A stretch of 49,531 nucleotides of DNA from Mycobacterium sp. (GTDB taxonomy: Bacteria > Actinomycetota > Actinomycetes > Mycobacteriales > Mycobacteriaceae). The stretch is taken from NCBI GenBank assembly GCA_026393245.1, contig JAPLAO010000139.1:1-49531 (forward strand), read 5' to 3'. The notes under the pieces were generated by a model, which was not told the origin of the DNA, made no database searches, and saw nothing but the letters and a program-made list of their open reading frames with translations. This document shows positions 34,465 through 44,252 of this stretch, piece by piece. Each line of letters starts with the position of its first letter. Positions within the stretch are counted from its first letter, which is position 1. Made by a program: the position numbers and the translations under genes.

Positions 34465-36372
34465 ATGCTTGAACAGGTCCGCGGCCCTGCCGATCTGCAG
34501 CACCTTTCCCAGGTTGACCTGACGGAACTCGCTGTTGAGATCCGCCAGTTCCTGATCCACAAGGTCGCTGCGACCGGGGGTCACCTGGGCCCCAACCTCG
34601 GTGTGGTGGAACTCACGTTGGCGTTGCACCGCGTCTTCGATTCACCGCACGACCCGATCATCTTCGACACCGGCCATCAGGCTTACGTGCACAAGATGCT
34701 CACCGGTCGGGCCGCGGACTTCGACACCCTGCGCATGCGGGGTGGCCTGTCGGGCTACCCGTCGCGGGCGGAAAGCGACCACGACTGGGTCGAGTCCAGC
34801 CACGCCTCGGCGGCACTGTCCTACGCCGACGGGATGGCCAAGGCCTTCGAATTGACCGGCCAGCGCAACCGGCACGTGGTCGCCGTCGTCGGGGACGGTG
34901 CGCTCACCGGTGGCATGTGCTGGGAGGCGCTCAGCAACATCGCGGCCGCCAAACGCCCGGTCGTCATCGTGGTCAACGACAATGGCCGCAGTTACGCGCC
35001 GACCATCGGCGGGTTCGCCGACCATCTCGCCGGCCTGCGGCTGCAACCGGGTTACGAGCGACTCCTGGAACGCGGCCGGGAAGCCCTGCGCGGTGTGCCG
35101 GTGATCGGCGAAGCCTGCTACCACGCGGTGCACAGCGTCAAAGCCGGCCTCAAGGACGCGATCTCTCCGCAGGTGATGTTCACCGATCTGGGAATCAAGT
35201 ACGTCGGCCCGATCGACGGCCACGACGAGCATGCGGTGGAAAATGCTTTGCGTCACGCCCGCGGATTCAACGCCCCGGTGATCGTTCACGTGGTGACCCG
35301 CAAGGGCATGGGCTATCCGCCGGCCGAAAACGACGAGGCCGAACTGATGCACGCCTGCGGCGTGATCGACCCGCACACCGGACTAGCCACCAAGGTCGCC
35401 GAGCCCGGGTGGACGTCGGTGTTCTCCGATGCCTTGATCGCCTATGCGACCAAGCGCCGCGACATCGTGGCGATCACCGCGGCGATGCCGGGACCGACCG
35501 GACTGGCGGCCTTCGGTGAGCGATTCAAAGACCGGCTCTTCGACGTCGGTATCGCCGAGCAGCATGCGATGACGTCGGCGGCCGGACTGGCCATGGCCGG
35601 TATGCATCCGGTGGTCGCGATCTACTCCACATTCCTCAACCGGGCTTTCGACCAGGTCATGATGGATGTGGCGTTGCATAGGCTGCCGGTCACGATTGTG
35701 CTGGACCGCGCCGGCGTCACCGGAAACGACGGCGCCAGCCACAACGGTATGTGGGATCTGTCGGTGCTCAATATCGTGCCCGGGATCCGTGTCGCCGCCC
35801 CCCGCGACGGTGCTCGGCTTCGCGAAGAACTCGGCGAGGCGCTCGATGTCAACGACGGCCCGACGGCCATCCGTTTCCCCAAAGGCGAAGTGGGACAGGA
35901 CATCCCGGCAATTGAGCGGAACAATGGTATCGACGTTCTGGCCCGCCCCGCTGAGGAACTCGGCACTGACGTTCTGATGGTCGTGGTGGGATCGTTCGCC
36001 GCCATGGCGCTGCAAATCTCCGATCGGCTCCGCAAACAGGGCATCGGTGTGACCGTGGTGGATCCGCGGTGGGTACTGCCGGTGCCGGATGCGCTGGGCC
36101 CGATGGCACTGGCGCACAAACTGGTGGTGACCCTGGAGGACAACGGTGTACGCGGGGGAGTCGGTTCGGCGGTGTCGGCTGCGCTGCGTGCCGCCGATAT
36201 CGATGTTCCGTGCCGCGACATCGGTGTGCCGCAACGATTCCTGGACCATGCCGCCCGCGCGGAGGTGCTCGCCGAGTCGGGCCTCACCGAACAGCACGTT
36301 GCGCGTCAGGTCACCGGCTGGGTGGCCGCACTGGCTGCACGCGCCGAATCAGTCTCCGAGCAGGTCGACTGA
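34465..36372 (+). CDS. dxs: 1-deoxy-D-xylulose-5-phosphate synthase Dxs
   Basis: Dxs makes DXP from pyruvate and glyceraldehyde-3-phosphate using thiamine diphosphate, the first step of the MEP isoprenoid pathway that supplies decaprenyl phosphate and menaquinone. The 635-residue protein has [16 protein letters not shown] near residue 113, the ThDP motif [17 protein letters not shown] with NDNGRSY, the transketolase pyrimidine domain ([36 protein letters not shown]) and the C-terminal domain ([11 protein letters not shown]). The protein is full length. The ATG at 34465 follows the TAGACT -10 by 6 nt. Its 3' end overlaps the convergent RNase D-like gene by 24 nt. Confidence 0.98.
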   Translation: MLEQVRGPADLQHLSQVDLTELAVEIRQFLIHKVAATGGHLGPNLGVVELTLALHRVFDSPHDPIIFDTGHQAYVHKMLTGRAADFDTLRMRGGLSGYPSRAESDHDWVESSHASAALSYADGMAKAFELTGQRNRHVVAVVGDGALTGGMCWEALSNIAAAKRPVVIVVNDNGRSYAPTIGGFADHLAGLRLQPGYERLLERGREALRGVPVIGEACYHAVHSVKAGLKDAISPQVMFTDLGIKYVGPIDGHDEHAVENALRHARGFNAPVIVHVVTRKGMGYPPAENDEAELMHACGVIDPHTGLATKVAEPGWTSVFSDALIAYATKRRDIVAITAAMPGPTGLAAFGERFKDRLFDVGIAEQHAMTSAAGLAMAGMHPVVAIYSTFLNRAFDQVMMDVALHRLPVTIVLDRAGVTGNDGASHNGMWDLSVLNIVPGIRVAAPRDGARLREELGEALDVNDGPTAIRFPKGEVGQDIPAIERNNGIDVLARPAEELGTDVLMVVVGSFAAMALQISDRLRKQGIGVTVVDPRWVLPVPDALGPMALAHKLVVTLEDNGVRGGVGSAVSAALRAADIDVPCRDIGVPQRFLDHAARAEVLAESGLTEQHVARQVTGWVAALAARAESVSEQVD

Positions 36373-37647
36373 CCGGTCGTTGGCGCGACGCAGCGCCTCC
36401 GACAACACCGGCCCCACCAGATCGCGCTGCCAGCCGCGCGCTCCGGCATCGCGCAGGAAATCCGACACCGCGCCGGTGACGTCGTCGGTGTCGCTCCAGT
36501 CCCAGCACAACCTGCGGACCAGGTCCGGTGACACCAGATTCTCCGTTGGCACCCCGACCCGCTGCGAAAGTTCGCCGAGCACGGCTCGGGCTGCCTCCAG
36601 GTAGGCCGCGGCTTCCGGTTTGCGTTTGGCCCACCGAACGGGCGGCGGCGGTCCGGTGAAGGGTTCGGCTGTCTCGGGCGGGTCGTCGGTCCGGCGGGCT
36701 GTCTCCAGTGCCTCGAGCCACACCGCGGCGGTGCGCCGCTGTCTCGGGCCGCTGAAGACCGGTAGTGCAGTCAGTTCGTCCACCGTTTTGGCGTCGGCCA
36801 GTGCGGCGGCGATGATCGCCGAGTCGGGCAGAATCCGGCCCGGTGCGATATCGCGGTTGCGTGCGATCCGGTCCCGGGCTGTCCACATCTCGCGCACCGC
36901 GGCCAGGCCACCCGTGGTGCGAATCTTGTTGAGCCCCGATGTTCGGCGCCAGCGATCACGACGGGTCGGGGTGGCGTCGGCACGGCGCAGATACTCGAAT
37001 TCCTCTGCCGCCCAGGCGGTTTTGTTCTGGTCGGCCAACACGGTGGCGACTTCGGCCCGCAACTCGATCAGAACTTCGACGTCCAGTGCGGCGTAATTCA
37101 GCCACGCATCGGGCAGTGGGCGCTTGGACCAATCGGCCGCCCCGTGTCCTTTGGCCAGGCCCAGGCCGAGCATGCGTTGCACCATGGCGGCGAGGTTGAC
37201 CCGGTCGAAGCCGGCCAACCGACCGGCCAGTTCGGTGTCGTAGAGAGTCGGTGGACGTAAGCCCACCTCGGCCAGGCACGGCAGGTCCTGATCGGCGGCG
37301 TGCAGAATCCATTCGTCGTCGGCCAGCACATCGGCCAGTGGTGCCAGGACGTCGATCGAACTACCGCCGTGGCTGACCGGATCAATCAGAACCGTTCCGG
37401 CGCCGTCGCGACGAATCTGGATCAGGTAAGCGCGGTTGGAATACCGGAATCCCGAAGCCCGTTCGGCATCCACGGCGAACGGGCCGCGACCGGTCGCCAA
37501 TTTCGCTGCGGCCCGGGCGATGTCGGCAGCACTGACCGACACTGCCGGCACGCCTTCGGACGGGCGCGCCAGCGGAATCGGCTCGGGATCGGTCGGTAAT
37601 TCCCCCGTGGTGTCGAGGTCGTCCGGCTCGGACATGTCGGGTGACAT
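36349..37647 (-). CDS. RNase D-like 3'-5' exoribonuclease with HRDC domain (Rv2681-like)
   Basis: The 432-residue protein has an N-terminal DnaQ-like 3'-5' exonuclease domain ([22 protein letters not shown] with the first catalytic Asp and Glu; [35 protein letters not shown]; and [13 protein letters not shown]) and an HRDC domain near residues 225-300 ([22 protein letters not shown]). This is the RNase D layout; it likely trims RNA 3' ends, but the substrate is not visible. The start ATG 37647 is 1 nt from the stop of the DUF3000 gene, so the two form an operon; ATG 37635 (MSEPDDLD) is an alternative. Confidence 0.9.
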   Translation of the reverse strand: MSPDMSEPDDLDTTGELPTDPEPIPLARPSEGVPAVSVSAADIARAAAKLATGRGPFAVDAERASGFRYSNRAYLIQIRRDGAGTVLIDPVSHGGSSIDVLAPLADVLADDEWILHAADQDLPCLAEVGLRPPTLYDTELAGRLAGFDRVNLAAMVQRMLGLGLAKGHGAADWSKRPLPDAWLNYAALDVEVLIELRAEVATVLADQNKTAWAAEEFEYLRRADATPTRRDRWRRTSGLNKIRTTGGLAAVREMWTARDRIARNRDIAPGRILPDSAIIAAALADAKTVDELTALPVFSGPRQRRTAAVWLEALETARRTDDPPETAEPFTGPPPPVRWAKRKPEAAAYLEAARAVLGELSQRVGVPTENLVSPDLVRRLCWDWSDTDDVTGAVSDFLRDAGARGWQRDLVGPVLSEALRRANDRSVDLLGD

Positions 37648-37648
37648 C

Positions 37649-38230
37649 TCAGGCGCGGGAACGCGAACTCAGATCGGTCACCCCTGTCGGCGGTAGCCCC
37701 GCCGCGTGTTCGAGCACTTCACAGAACGCCTCGACATGGATTCCCAGCGCCGGCGTGGTGGCAGTCCACGACGCCCGGATCTCCAGTTGATGGGCGCGGG
37801 GCGGCCCGGAGATGTCGCCGTAGCGCACCGAGGTGGTGGCGGTGACGGTGCCGCCGAGTGCGGTGACGTGTTCGGATCGCGACTCCAATGCCTCCACCAA
37901 CCAACTCCAGGCCACCTCGGGCAGTAGTGGGTCGACGGCCTCGGCCGGGTCCAGGTCGGCCTGGATGAAGGCGACCAATCGCATGGTGCCGTCCCAGGCT
38001 TCGGCGCCGTCGGGGTCGTGCAGCAGGATCAGACGGCCGAAGGCGTCACCTTCGGAGACCTCAGGCACGATCTCGGCCTCAGGTCGGCGGACCTCCGCGC
38101 TCAGCGCATAGCTGTACGGCGCGAGGCGCTGAGGTGGGCGGATCGGGCCCAACTCGATCTCCGACCGGACCTCGGCAGCATTCATGGCCGCCACCGCCTC
38201 GCGGAACTGGGTGGGCTCCGCACTGGTCAC
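37649..38230 (-). CDS. DUF3000 family protein (Rv2680-like)
   Basis: The 193-residue protein has the DUF3000 pattern: FREAVAAMNAAEVRSEIELG at the start, RLAPYSYALSAEV, GRLILLHDPDGAEAWDGTMRLVAFIQAD and LPEVAWSWLVEALE. It is soluble and of unknown function, found beside the RNase D-like gene across actinobacteria. The start is a GTG at 38230. It is the first gene of the pair and is divergent from hemE with 89 nt between starts. In M. tuberculosis echA15 lies in this gap; it is absent here. Confidence 0.9.
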   Translation of the reverse strand: MTSAEPTQFREAVAAMNAAEVRSEIELGPIRPPQRLAPYSYALSAEVRRPEAEIVPEVSEGDAFGRLILLHDPDGAEAWDGTMRLVAFIQADLDPAEAVDPLLPEVAWSWLVEALESRSEHVTALGGTVTATTSVRYGDISGPPRAHQLEIRASWTATTPALGIHVEAFCEVLEHAAGLPPTGVTDLSSRSRA

Positions 38231-38319
38231 GGACTGACGCTAGCCCTATCGCGGGGGCGTCGCAGGCAGGCGCGCCGTGCCGGTGACCCGGCTGCCGGCG
38301 CCGTGGCAGCATTGTCCCG

Positions 38320-39369
38320 GTGAGCAACCGCCGCCAACTTCCGCAGGCGCCCTACCTGGCCGCCGCCACCGGCCACACACCCACCCGGACCCCGGTGTGG
38401 TTCATGCGTCAGGCCGGCCGATCACTGCCGGAATACCGCGCGCTGCGCGCCAAGAACACCATGATGGAAGCGTGTTTCGATGCTGAATTGATCTGCGAGA
38501 TCACCCTGCAGCCGGTCCGCCGCCACGGCGTCGACGCGGCGATTCTGTTCTCCGACATCGTCGTGCCATTGCGCGGCGCGGGTGTGGATCTGGACATCGT
38601 GCCCGACGTGGGGCCGGTGATCGCGAATCCGATTCGGACCGCAGCCGATGTCACCGCACTCAAAGCCCTTGACCCGCAGCGGGTCAGCGCGGTCGCCGAT
38701 GCTGTCGGGTTGCTCGTCGCAGCACTCGGTGAGGTACCTCTGATCGGATTCGCCGGCGCGCCCTTCACTTTGGCCTCCTACCTGGTGGAAGGCGGGCCGA
38801 GCAAGTTGCATGAGCGCACCAAGACCATGATGCCCGCCGAGCCGTCCACCTGGCACGCGCTCATGGCGTCCCTGACCTACCTCACCATTGAATTCCTCCG
38901 TGTCCAGCTGGACGCCGGGGTCGACGCCATCCAACTGTTCGATTCCTGGGCCGGAACGCTGTCGCTGGCCGACTACCGCAGCTATGTATTGCCGCACAGC
39001 ACAAGGGTATTCGCCGCATTGGCCGGTTTTGGCGTGCCGATGACGCACTTCGGTGTGGGCACCGCTGAATTGCTAGGTGCGATGTCCGAAGCTGGTGCGA
39101 CGGTGGTCGGCGTGGACTGGCGCAGCTCACTGGCCGACGCGGCCGGCCGGGTCGGTGCCGGAAAAGCGTTGCAGGGCAACCTCGATCCGGTCGTTCTGTT
39201 GGCGGGTTGGCAGGCCGTCGAGAAGTCCGCGCGGGCCGTCGTCGACGACGGCCGCCGCGCCATGGATGTCGGCGCGGCCGGGCACATTTTCAATCTCGGC
39301 CACGGCGTACTCCCGCCGACCGATCCCGAACTGCTGACTGATCTGGTGGCCCTGGTGCATTCGCTGTGA
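38320..39369 (+). CDS. hemE: Uroporphyrinogen decarboxylase HemE
   Basis: HemE removes four carboxyls from uroporphyrinogen III to give coproporphyrinogen III. The 349-residue protein has the signature [11 protein letters not shown] near residue 29, the Asp-containing [13 protein letters not shown] near residue 87, [17 protein letters not shown] near residue 145, and [15 protein letters not shown] near residue 205. The start is a GTG at 38320. It overlaps hemY by 4 nt (GTGA) and begins the hemE-hemY-hemQ operon. Confidence 0.97.
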   Translation: MSNRRQLPQAPYLAAATGHTPTRTPVWFMRQAGRSLPEYRALRAKNTMMEACFDAELICEITLQPVRRHGVDAAILFSDIVVPLRGAGVDLDIVPDVGPVIANPIRTAADVTALKALDPQRVSAVADAVGLLVAALGEVPLIGFAGAPFTLASYLVEGGPSKLHERTKTMMPAEPSTWHALMASLTYLTIEFLRVQLDAGVDAIQLFDSWAGTLSLADYRSYVLPHSTRVFAALAGFGVPMTHFGVGTAELLGAMSEAGATVVGVDWRSSLADAAGRVGAGKALQGNLDPVVLLAGWQAVEKSARAVVDDGRRAMDVGAAGHIFNLGHGVLPPTDPELLTDLVALVHSL

Positions 39370-40742
39370 CTTCGGGTGGGCAGGGGTCGAAGCTGCGCTA
39401 TTGCGTTGTGGGTGGCGGTATTTCAGGCCTGGTGACCGCCTACCGGATTCGTGCTGCGCTCGGGGATCGCGCCGATATCACCGTATTCGACCCGGGCGAT
39501 CGCCTCGGTGGCGTCCTGCGCACCGAGCAACTCGCCGGCGTGCCGGTAGACGTCGGAGCCGAGGCGTTCATCGCACGGCGGCCCGAGGTCCCCGCATTAC
39601 TGGCTGAACTCGGACTCGCCGGTCGCCATATCGGCACCACCGGAGTCACGACCACCATCTACAGCCAGGGCCGGTTGCACGCCCTGCCGGCCGGCACCGT
39701 CAACGGCATCCCGACCTCGGCCGCCTCGATGGCCGGTCTGGTCGACGAGGCCACCTGCGACCGGATCGCCACCGAAGCCGACCGCCCGTGGCACTGGCGG
39801 GCCGGTTCGGACCCGGCACTGGGCGAACTGGTGGCCGACCGCTTCGGCGAGCAGGTACTGGCCCGGTCGGTCGATCCGCTGGTAACCGGCGTCTACGGGG
39901 GATCGGCACGGGGGATCGGCATCCGGTCCGCGGTGCCCGCGGTGGCGAGCGCACTCGACGCCGGAGCAACCAGCCTGACCGACGCGGCCCGGGGAGTTGT
40001 TCCGGGTGCCGCCAGCGGACCGGTCTTCGGCGCGATCGACGGCGGCTACCGGGTGCTGCTCGACGAGCTGGTGTCGAGCGGCGACGCGACGTGGGTCCAG
40101 GCCGCGGTTCACCGGATCGCCGCAGCGGACCCGGGCTGGGCACTCTCCGATGATTCCGGGCGCACCTGGCCTGCCGACGCGGTGGTGCTCGCAGTGCCGG
40201 CACCGCAGGCGGCCGCCCTGCTGGCCGATGTGGCACCGCGGGCTGCGGCGGCGGCCGCGCGGATACCGGTCGCTTCGGCCGCGGTGCTGGCGATGGCCGT
40301 CGCGCCGGATCTGGAGTTCCCGGCGCAGTCCGGGGTACTGGTCGCGACCGGAGAACGCCTGCACGCCAAGGCGATCACGCTCTCGACCCGCAAGTGGGGT
40401 ACCCGCGGCGACGCCGAACTGCTGCGACTGTCGTTCGGCCGGTTCGGCGACGATATCGCCCGCGCCACCTCCGATCACGATCTGACGGCATGGGCGATTG
40501 ACGACCTGGCCGCGGTGTTCGGTATCGACGTCGACCCGATCGAGGTCCTGGTGCACCGCTGGATCGAGGCGCTACCCCAATACGCCCCGGGCCACGGTGA
40601 ACTGTCCGCCCGAATCCGGGCCGGGATGCCGCCGACGCTGGCGATCGCGGGCAACTATCTCGATGGTGTGGGGGTGCCCGCCTGTATCGGCGCGGCCGGC
40701 CGGGCTGCCGCGGCGGTGGTGGCGGCGACCGCCACGAACTAG
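39366..40742 (+). CDS. hemY: Coproporphyrinogen III oxidase (protoporphyrinogen oxidase-type) HemY/CgoX
   Basis: This FAD enzyme oxidises coproporphyrinogen III to coproporphyrin III in the actinobacterial heme pathway; older annotation calls it protoporphyrinogen oxidase. The 458-residue protein has the dinucleotide fold [17 protein letters not shown] near residue 12, the [13 protein letters not shown] loop, and the C-terminal FAD motif [17 protein letters not shown]. It starts at GTG 39366 in overlap with hemE and hemQ follows after 29 nt, giving the full coproporphyrin-dependent set apart from the ferrochelatase. Confidence 0.95.
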   Translation: MTSGGQGSKLRYCVVGGGISGLVTAYRIRAALGDRADITVFDPGDRLGGVLRTEQLAGVPVDVGAEAFIARRPEVPALLAELGLAGRHIGTTGVTTTIYSQGRLHALPAGTVNGIPTSAASMAGLVDEATCDRIATEADRPWHWRAGSDPALGELVADRFGEQVLARSVDPLVTGVYGGSARGIGIRSAVPAVASALDAGATSLTDAARGVVPGAASGPVFGAIDGGYRVLLDELVSSGDATWVQAAVHRIAAADPGWALSDDSGRTWPADAVVLAVPAPQAAALLADVAPRAAAAAARIPVASAAVLAMAVAPDLEFPAQSGVLVATGERLHAKAITLSTRKWGTRGDAELLRLSFGRFGDDIARATSDHDLTAWAIDDLAAVFGIDVDPIEVLVHRWIEALPQYAPGHGELSARIRAGMPPTLAIAGNYLDGVGVPACIGAAGRAAAAVVAATATN

Positions 40743-40771
40743 GCCGGGCCACCCGTGGCAGCATGGAGGCC

Positions 40772-41476
40772 ATGGCGAAACTGGACTACAACAAGCTCAA
40801 CGCCGCCGTCCGCTACGTGATGTTCTCGGCCTTCGCAGCCAAACCCGGTGTGCTGGGTTATGACGAGGACTCCCGGGCCGCCGTGATCGACGAGACCGCG
40901 ACCTTCCTCAAGCAGCAGGAGGACGGCGGCGTCGTTGTCCGCGGTCTGTACGACGTGGCCGGCATGCGGGCCGACGCCGACTTCATGATCTGGACCCACG
41001 CCGAGCGCCTTGAAGACCTGCAGGCGACCTACAGCGATTTCCGTCGCACCACCACGCTGGGCCGCGCCGTCACGCCGGTCTGGAGCAGCGTCGCCCTGCA
41101 CCGGCCGGCCGAGTTCAACAAGAGCCACGTCCCGGCGTTTCTGGCCGGTGAAGAACCGGGCAACTACGTCTGCGTCTACCCGTTTGTACGCTCGCTGGAG
41201 TGGTACCTGCTGCCTGACGAGGATCGCCGCAAAATGCTGGCCGACCACGGTATGGCCGCGCGCAGTTACAAGGATGTCCGCGCCAATACCGTGCCGGCCT
41301 TCGCCCTCGGTGACTACGAGTGGATCCTGGCGTTCGAGGCTGCGGAGTTGCACCGCATCGTGGATCTGATGCGCGATCTGCGGGCCACCGAGGCCCGCCT
41401 GCACGTCCGCGAGGAGATCCCGTTCTTCACCGGCCCGCGAGTCGGGGTCGAGGAACTCATCAGCAGACTGCCCTGA
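40772..41476 (+). CDS. hemQ: Coproheme decarboxylase HemQ/ChdC
   Basis: HemQ (chlorite-dismutase-like family) decarboxylates coproheme to heme b with peroxide. The 234-residue protein has the family motifs [41 protein letters not shown], and [20 protein letters not shown] with the catalytic Tyr, then [23 protein letters not shown]. The ATG at 40772 ([10 protein letters not shown]) is preferred over 40763, since GGAG lies between them and the family begins MARLDY. It follows hemY by 29 nt and closes the heme operon. Confidence 0.96.
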   Translation: MAKLDYNKLNAAVRYVMFSAFAAKPGVLGYDEDSRAAVIDETATFLKQQEDGGVVVRGLYDVAGMRADADFMIWTHAERLEDLQATYSDFRRTTTLGRAVTPVWSSVALHRPAEFNKSHVPAFLAGEEPGNYVCVYPFVRSLEWYLLPDEDRRKMLADHGMAARSYKDVRANTVPAFALGDYEWILAFEAAELHRIVDLMRDLRATEARLHVREEIPFFTGPRVGVEELISRLP

Positions 41477-41532
41477 TAGCGGGAACTGGACTAAGCTCAC
41501 ATTTCGCCAGCTTGGCAGTGCCCGGAGAGAGG

Positions 41533-43881
41533 GTGAGGCGATTGCCAAAAATCGCACATCTCGCGGGCTTCGCCGCGGTGACCCTCGCTGCGTTCGTTGC
41601 CCTGGTTCTCGGCGGCGCTCTGCCGCAATCGACGGTGGCCGTCGTCGCCGACCTGGTGCTGGCAGCCTTGTCGGTGCTGGCCGCAGGGTCATGCGCGCGG
41701 GCGGCGACATTCGCCAGCGGCAGGTTCAGGTTGGCCTGGGCTCTGATGGCCGGCGCGCTCGCGGCATTCGCGGTCGGCGAGATGATCTGGATCTACATCG
41801 AACACGTCGTCGACGGATCTCCGTTCCCGTCGGCGGCGGACGCCTTTTTCCTGATGTTTCGGGTCGGAGTCAGCGCCGCGCTGTTGTTGTTCCGCAATCG
41901 GAGCAGCCCGGAATCCCAGGGCCGGATCGTTCTGGATGGCCTGATCGTGGCGGGTTCGCTGTTCATCGCGTCCTGGACGCTCGGCCTGCGGCAGGTGTAT
42001 GAGGCCGGCGATGCGACACGCATGGATCTCGAGCTGCTCATCGCTTACCCGGTGGGCGACCTGGTCATGTTGACAATCGCAGCCGTGGTTGTGGTCAGTG
42101 CGCAGGCTGGTCAGCGCGTGACGATGACCCTGCTGACCCTCGGGCTGACGTGCATGGCACTCGCTGACAGCGGCTACGCCTACCTATCGGCCCGGGGCGA
42201 CTACTTCAGCGGCAACATCGTCGATATCGGCTGGGTGGCGGGACTGCTGTTGCTGATCCTCGCGGCGGTGACGGCCCGGCAGCCCACGGTGCCCGACCGC
42301 CCGATGGACGAGGTGCCCGGCTGGGCGTCGGTCTGGCTACCGTACTTGCCGTTGATGTTGGCTGGAATCGTCGCTATCGCTCGCCCGCCGATACCCTTCA
42401 CATCCGGCCCGCTGCTCACGGTGGGTGTGCTGCTTGCCGTCACCGTGCTGGCCCGACAACTCCTGGCGGTCACCGAGAACCGGCGCCTGATGGCACGGGT
42501 GGTCGACCGTGCGCTGCATGACCCGCTCACCGGACTGGCCAATCAGGTTTTCTTTCAGGATCGGTTGGCGCGGGCGGGGGAGAGTACCCACGACGGTGAG
42601 TCGATGAGTGTTCTCGCCCTCGATCTCAACCACTTCACATTGGTCAACGACAGTCTTGGTCATGGCATCGGGGACGAGTTGTTGTGCGCGGTCGCGGATC
42701 GGATTCGAGCCTGCGTCCGCGATGAGGACGTTGTCGCCCGGCTGGGTGGGGACGAATTCGCGGTCCTTGTCGTGGGATCGCCCGCCCGCGCCCGCCGCCT
42801 CGCTGACCGTGTCGTGGAGTCGTTCGACAAACCATTCCTGATCGGCGGCCACGAACTTCTCATCCGTCCCAGTGTCGGGCTGGCGACAACCGCGTGCGCC
42901 GCCGGGCAGAACTTGGGCGAGCAGTTGCTCAATCAGGCTAATACGGCGATGTATTCGGGCAAACGCTCCGCTGCGGCCGGGGTGCACGTATTCAATGCTG
43001 AGACTCAGATGACCGATGCTGTCGACCAGGCAGTGGTCGAACGCGACACGCTACTGCGAGCCGTTGACGGTGCGATGACCGTTCGGCTGCTTGCCGAACT
43101 CCGTGATGCGCTCGATCAACGTGATCTTGTTCTGCTCTACCAGCCCAAGTTCGACCTCCTCACCGCCCGGGTCGTCGGTGTCGAGGCGCTGTTGCGTTGG
43201 CAGCATCCGGTGCGAGGACTGCTCGGTCCCGATGAATTCCTGCCACTGGTCCGCGGGGACGATCTGATGGCCGCGATCACCGATTTCGTGATCCACCAGG
43301 CTCTCGATGACGCGTCTCGGTGGCAGTCGCTGTCTGTTGAGGTACCTGTCGCGATCAACCTTCCCGCCCCCGCCCTGGTTGATCTCGAATTGCCTGCCAG
43401 GTTGATGGGTGCGTTGGGCGAGCACCGAATCGAGGCAGCCGCACTGACGATCGAGATCACCGAGGATCTGTACCTCGACAACCTCGACCATGCCAGGGCC
43501 GTGCTCAACGTGGTGCGGCAGAGCGGAATTCGAGTGGCGATCGATGATTTCGGCAGTGGCTATTCGGCGCTGTCCTATCTGCGGGATTTGACCATCGACG
43601 AAGTCAAACTCGACCGCGATTTCATCGCACCGATCCTGATCGACCCGCGCGCGGCCGCGGTGGTTCGCGCGGTCGTGAACCTTGCGCACGAACTGGGTCT
43701 GACCACAGTCGCCGAAGGGGTGGAGAACGCCGACACCGCCGCGCGGCTTCGGGAATACGGCTGCGATGTGGGGCAGGGCTACTTCTTCAGTGCACCGCTG
43801 AGCGCCGAGGGGGTGGTCGACCTACTGGGGCAGGGCTACTCGGCTGGTAACAGTGTCAGCGAGATCGAGTTGATGCAGTAG
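41533..43881 (+). CDS. Membrane GGDEF-EAL protein (diguanylate cyclase/phosphodiesterase)
   Basis: The 782-residue protein has an N-terminal membrane sensor with seven to eight hydrophobic segments (about residues 5-300), a GGDEF domain with the intact motif RLGGDEFAV (GGDEF at 405-409), and an EAL domain with EALLRW at 551-556. The EAL catalytic set is largely present: EITEDL, AIDDFGSGYSALSYL, VKLDRDFI, VAEGVEN and GQGYFFSAPL; the usual Asn of the NLS position is in INLPAPAL. Both domains therefore look active in c-di-GMP turnover. The GTG at 41533 has GGAGAGAGG upstream. It lies just after hemQ and overlaps msrB by 46 nt at the 3' end. Confidence 0.93.
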   Translation: MRRLPKIAHLAGFAAVTLAAFVALVLGGALPQSTVAVVADLVLAALSVLAAGSCARAATFASGRFRLAWALMAGALAAFAVGEMIWIYIEHVVDGSPFPSAADAFFLMFRVGVSAALLLFRNRSSPESQGRIVLDGLIVAGSLFIASWTLGLRQVYEAGDATRMDLELLIAYPVGDLVMLTIAAVVVVSAQAGQRVTMTLLTLGLTCMALADSGYAYLSARGDYFSGNIVDIGWVAGLLLLILAAVTARQPTVPDRPMDEVPGWASVWLPYLPLMLAGIVAIARPPIPFTSGPLLTVGVLLAVTVLARQLLAVTENRRLMARVVDRALHDPLTGLANQVFFQDRLARAGESTHDGESMSVLALDLNHFTLVNDSLGHGIGDELLCAVADRIRACVRDEDVVARLGGDEFAVLVVGSPARARRLADRVVESFDKPFLIGGHELLIRPSVGLATTACAAGQNLGEQLLNQANTAMYSGKRSAAAGVHVFNAETQMTDAVDQAVVERDTLLRAVDGAMTVRLLAELRDALDQRDLVLLYQPKFDLLTARVVGVEALLRWQHPVRGLLGPDEFLPLVRGDDLMAAITDFVIHQALDDASRWQSLSVEVPVAINLPAPALVDLELPARLMGALGEHRIEAAALTIEITEDLYLDNLDHARAVLNVVRQSGIRVAIDDFGSGYSALSYLRDLTIDEVKLDRDFIAPILIDPRAAAVVRAVVNLAHELGLTTVAEGVENADTAARLREYGCDVGQGYFFSAPLSAEGVVDLLGQGYSAGNSVSEIELMQ

Positions 43882-44252
43882 CGCTGGTCGGTCGGTGTGG
43901 GGTAGCCCTCGCCGGCGAACACGTGACCGAGATGGCTGTGGCAGTTCGCGCACAACACCTCGACGCGGCGCATGCCCAGGGCATCGTCGGACCGCAGGAT
44001 CACCGCCTCGGAGTGCGACGGGTCGAAGAACGACGGCCACCCGCAGTGTGACTCGAATTTCTCGGTGCTGCGGAACAGTTCGGCAGCGCAGGCCCGGCAC
44101 TGGTACACACCCTCGGTCGTGGTGTCGGTGTACTCACCGACGAACGCGCGTTCGGTGCCGGCCTGTCGTAGCACCTGAAACTCCTCGGCGTTGAGCCGTT
44201 TGCGCCATTCGTCGTCGGTCAGTTCGAGCTTGGGAGGGGGAATCGAACTCAT
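43836..44252 (-). CDS. msrB: Peptide methionine-(R)-sulfoxide reductase MsrB
   Basis: MsrB reduces methionine-R-sulfoxide in proteins. The 138-residue protein has the zinc pairs CRAC and CANC, the stretch ESHCGWPSFFDP, and the catalytic cysteine in RYCINSISL. The ATG at 44252 (MSSIPPPKLEL) gives the family length; a longer upstream ORF is in the aftC coding region. It overlaps the aftC stop by 4 nt and shares its last 46 nt with the convergent GGDEF-EAL gene. Order msrB-aftC matches Rv2674-Rv2673. Confidence 0.95.
   Translation of the reverse strand: MSSIPPPKLELTDDEWRKRLNAEEFQVLRQAGTERAFVGEYTDTTTEGVYQCRACAAELFRSTEKFESHCGWPSFFDPSHSEAVILRSDDALGMRRVEVLCANCHSHLGHVFAGEGYPTPTDQRYCINSISLTLLPAE

Noticed and set aside
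39597..40556. 319-codon minus-strand ORF opposite hemY
   Set aside because: Arg/Gly-rich shadow; the FAD motifs are on the plus strand.
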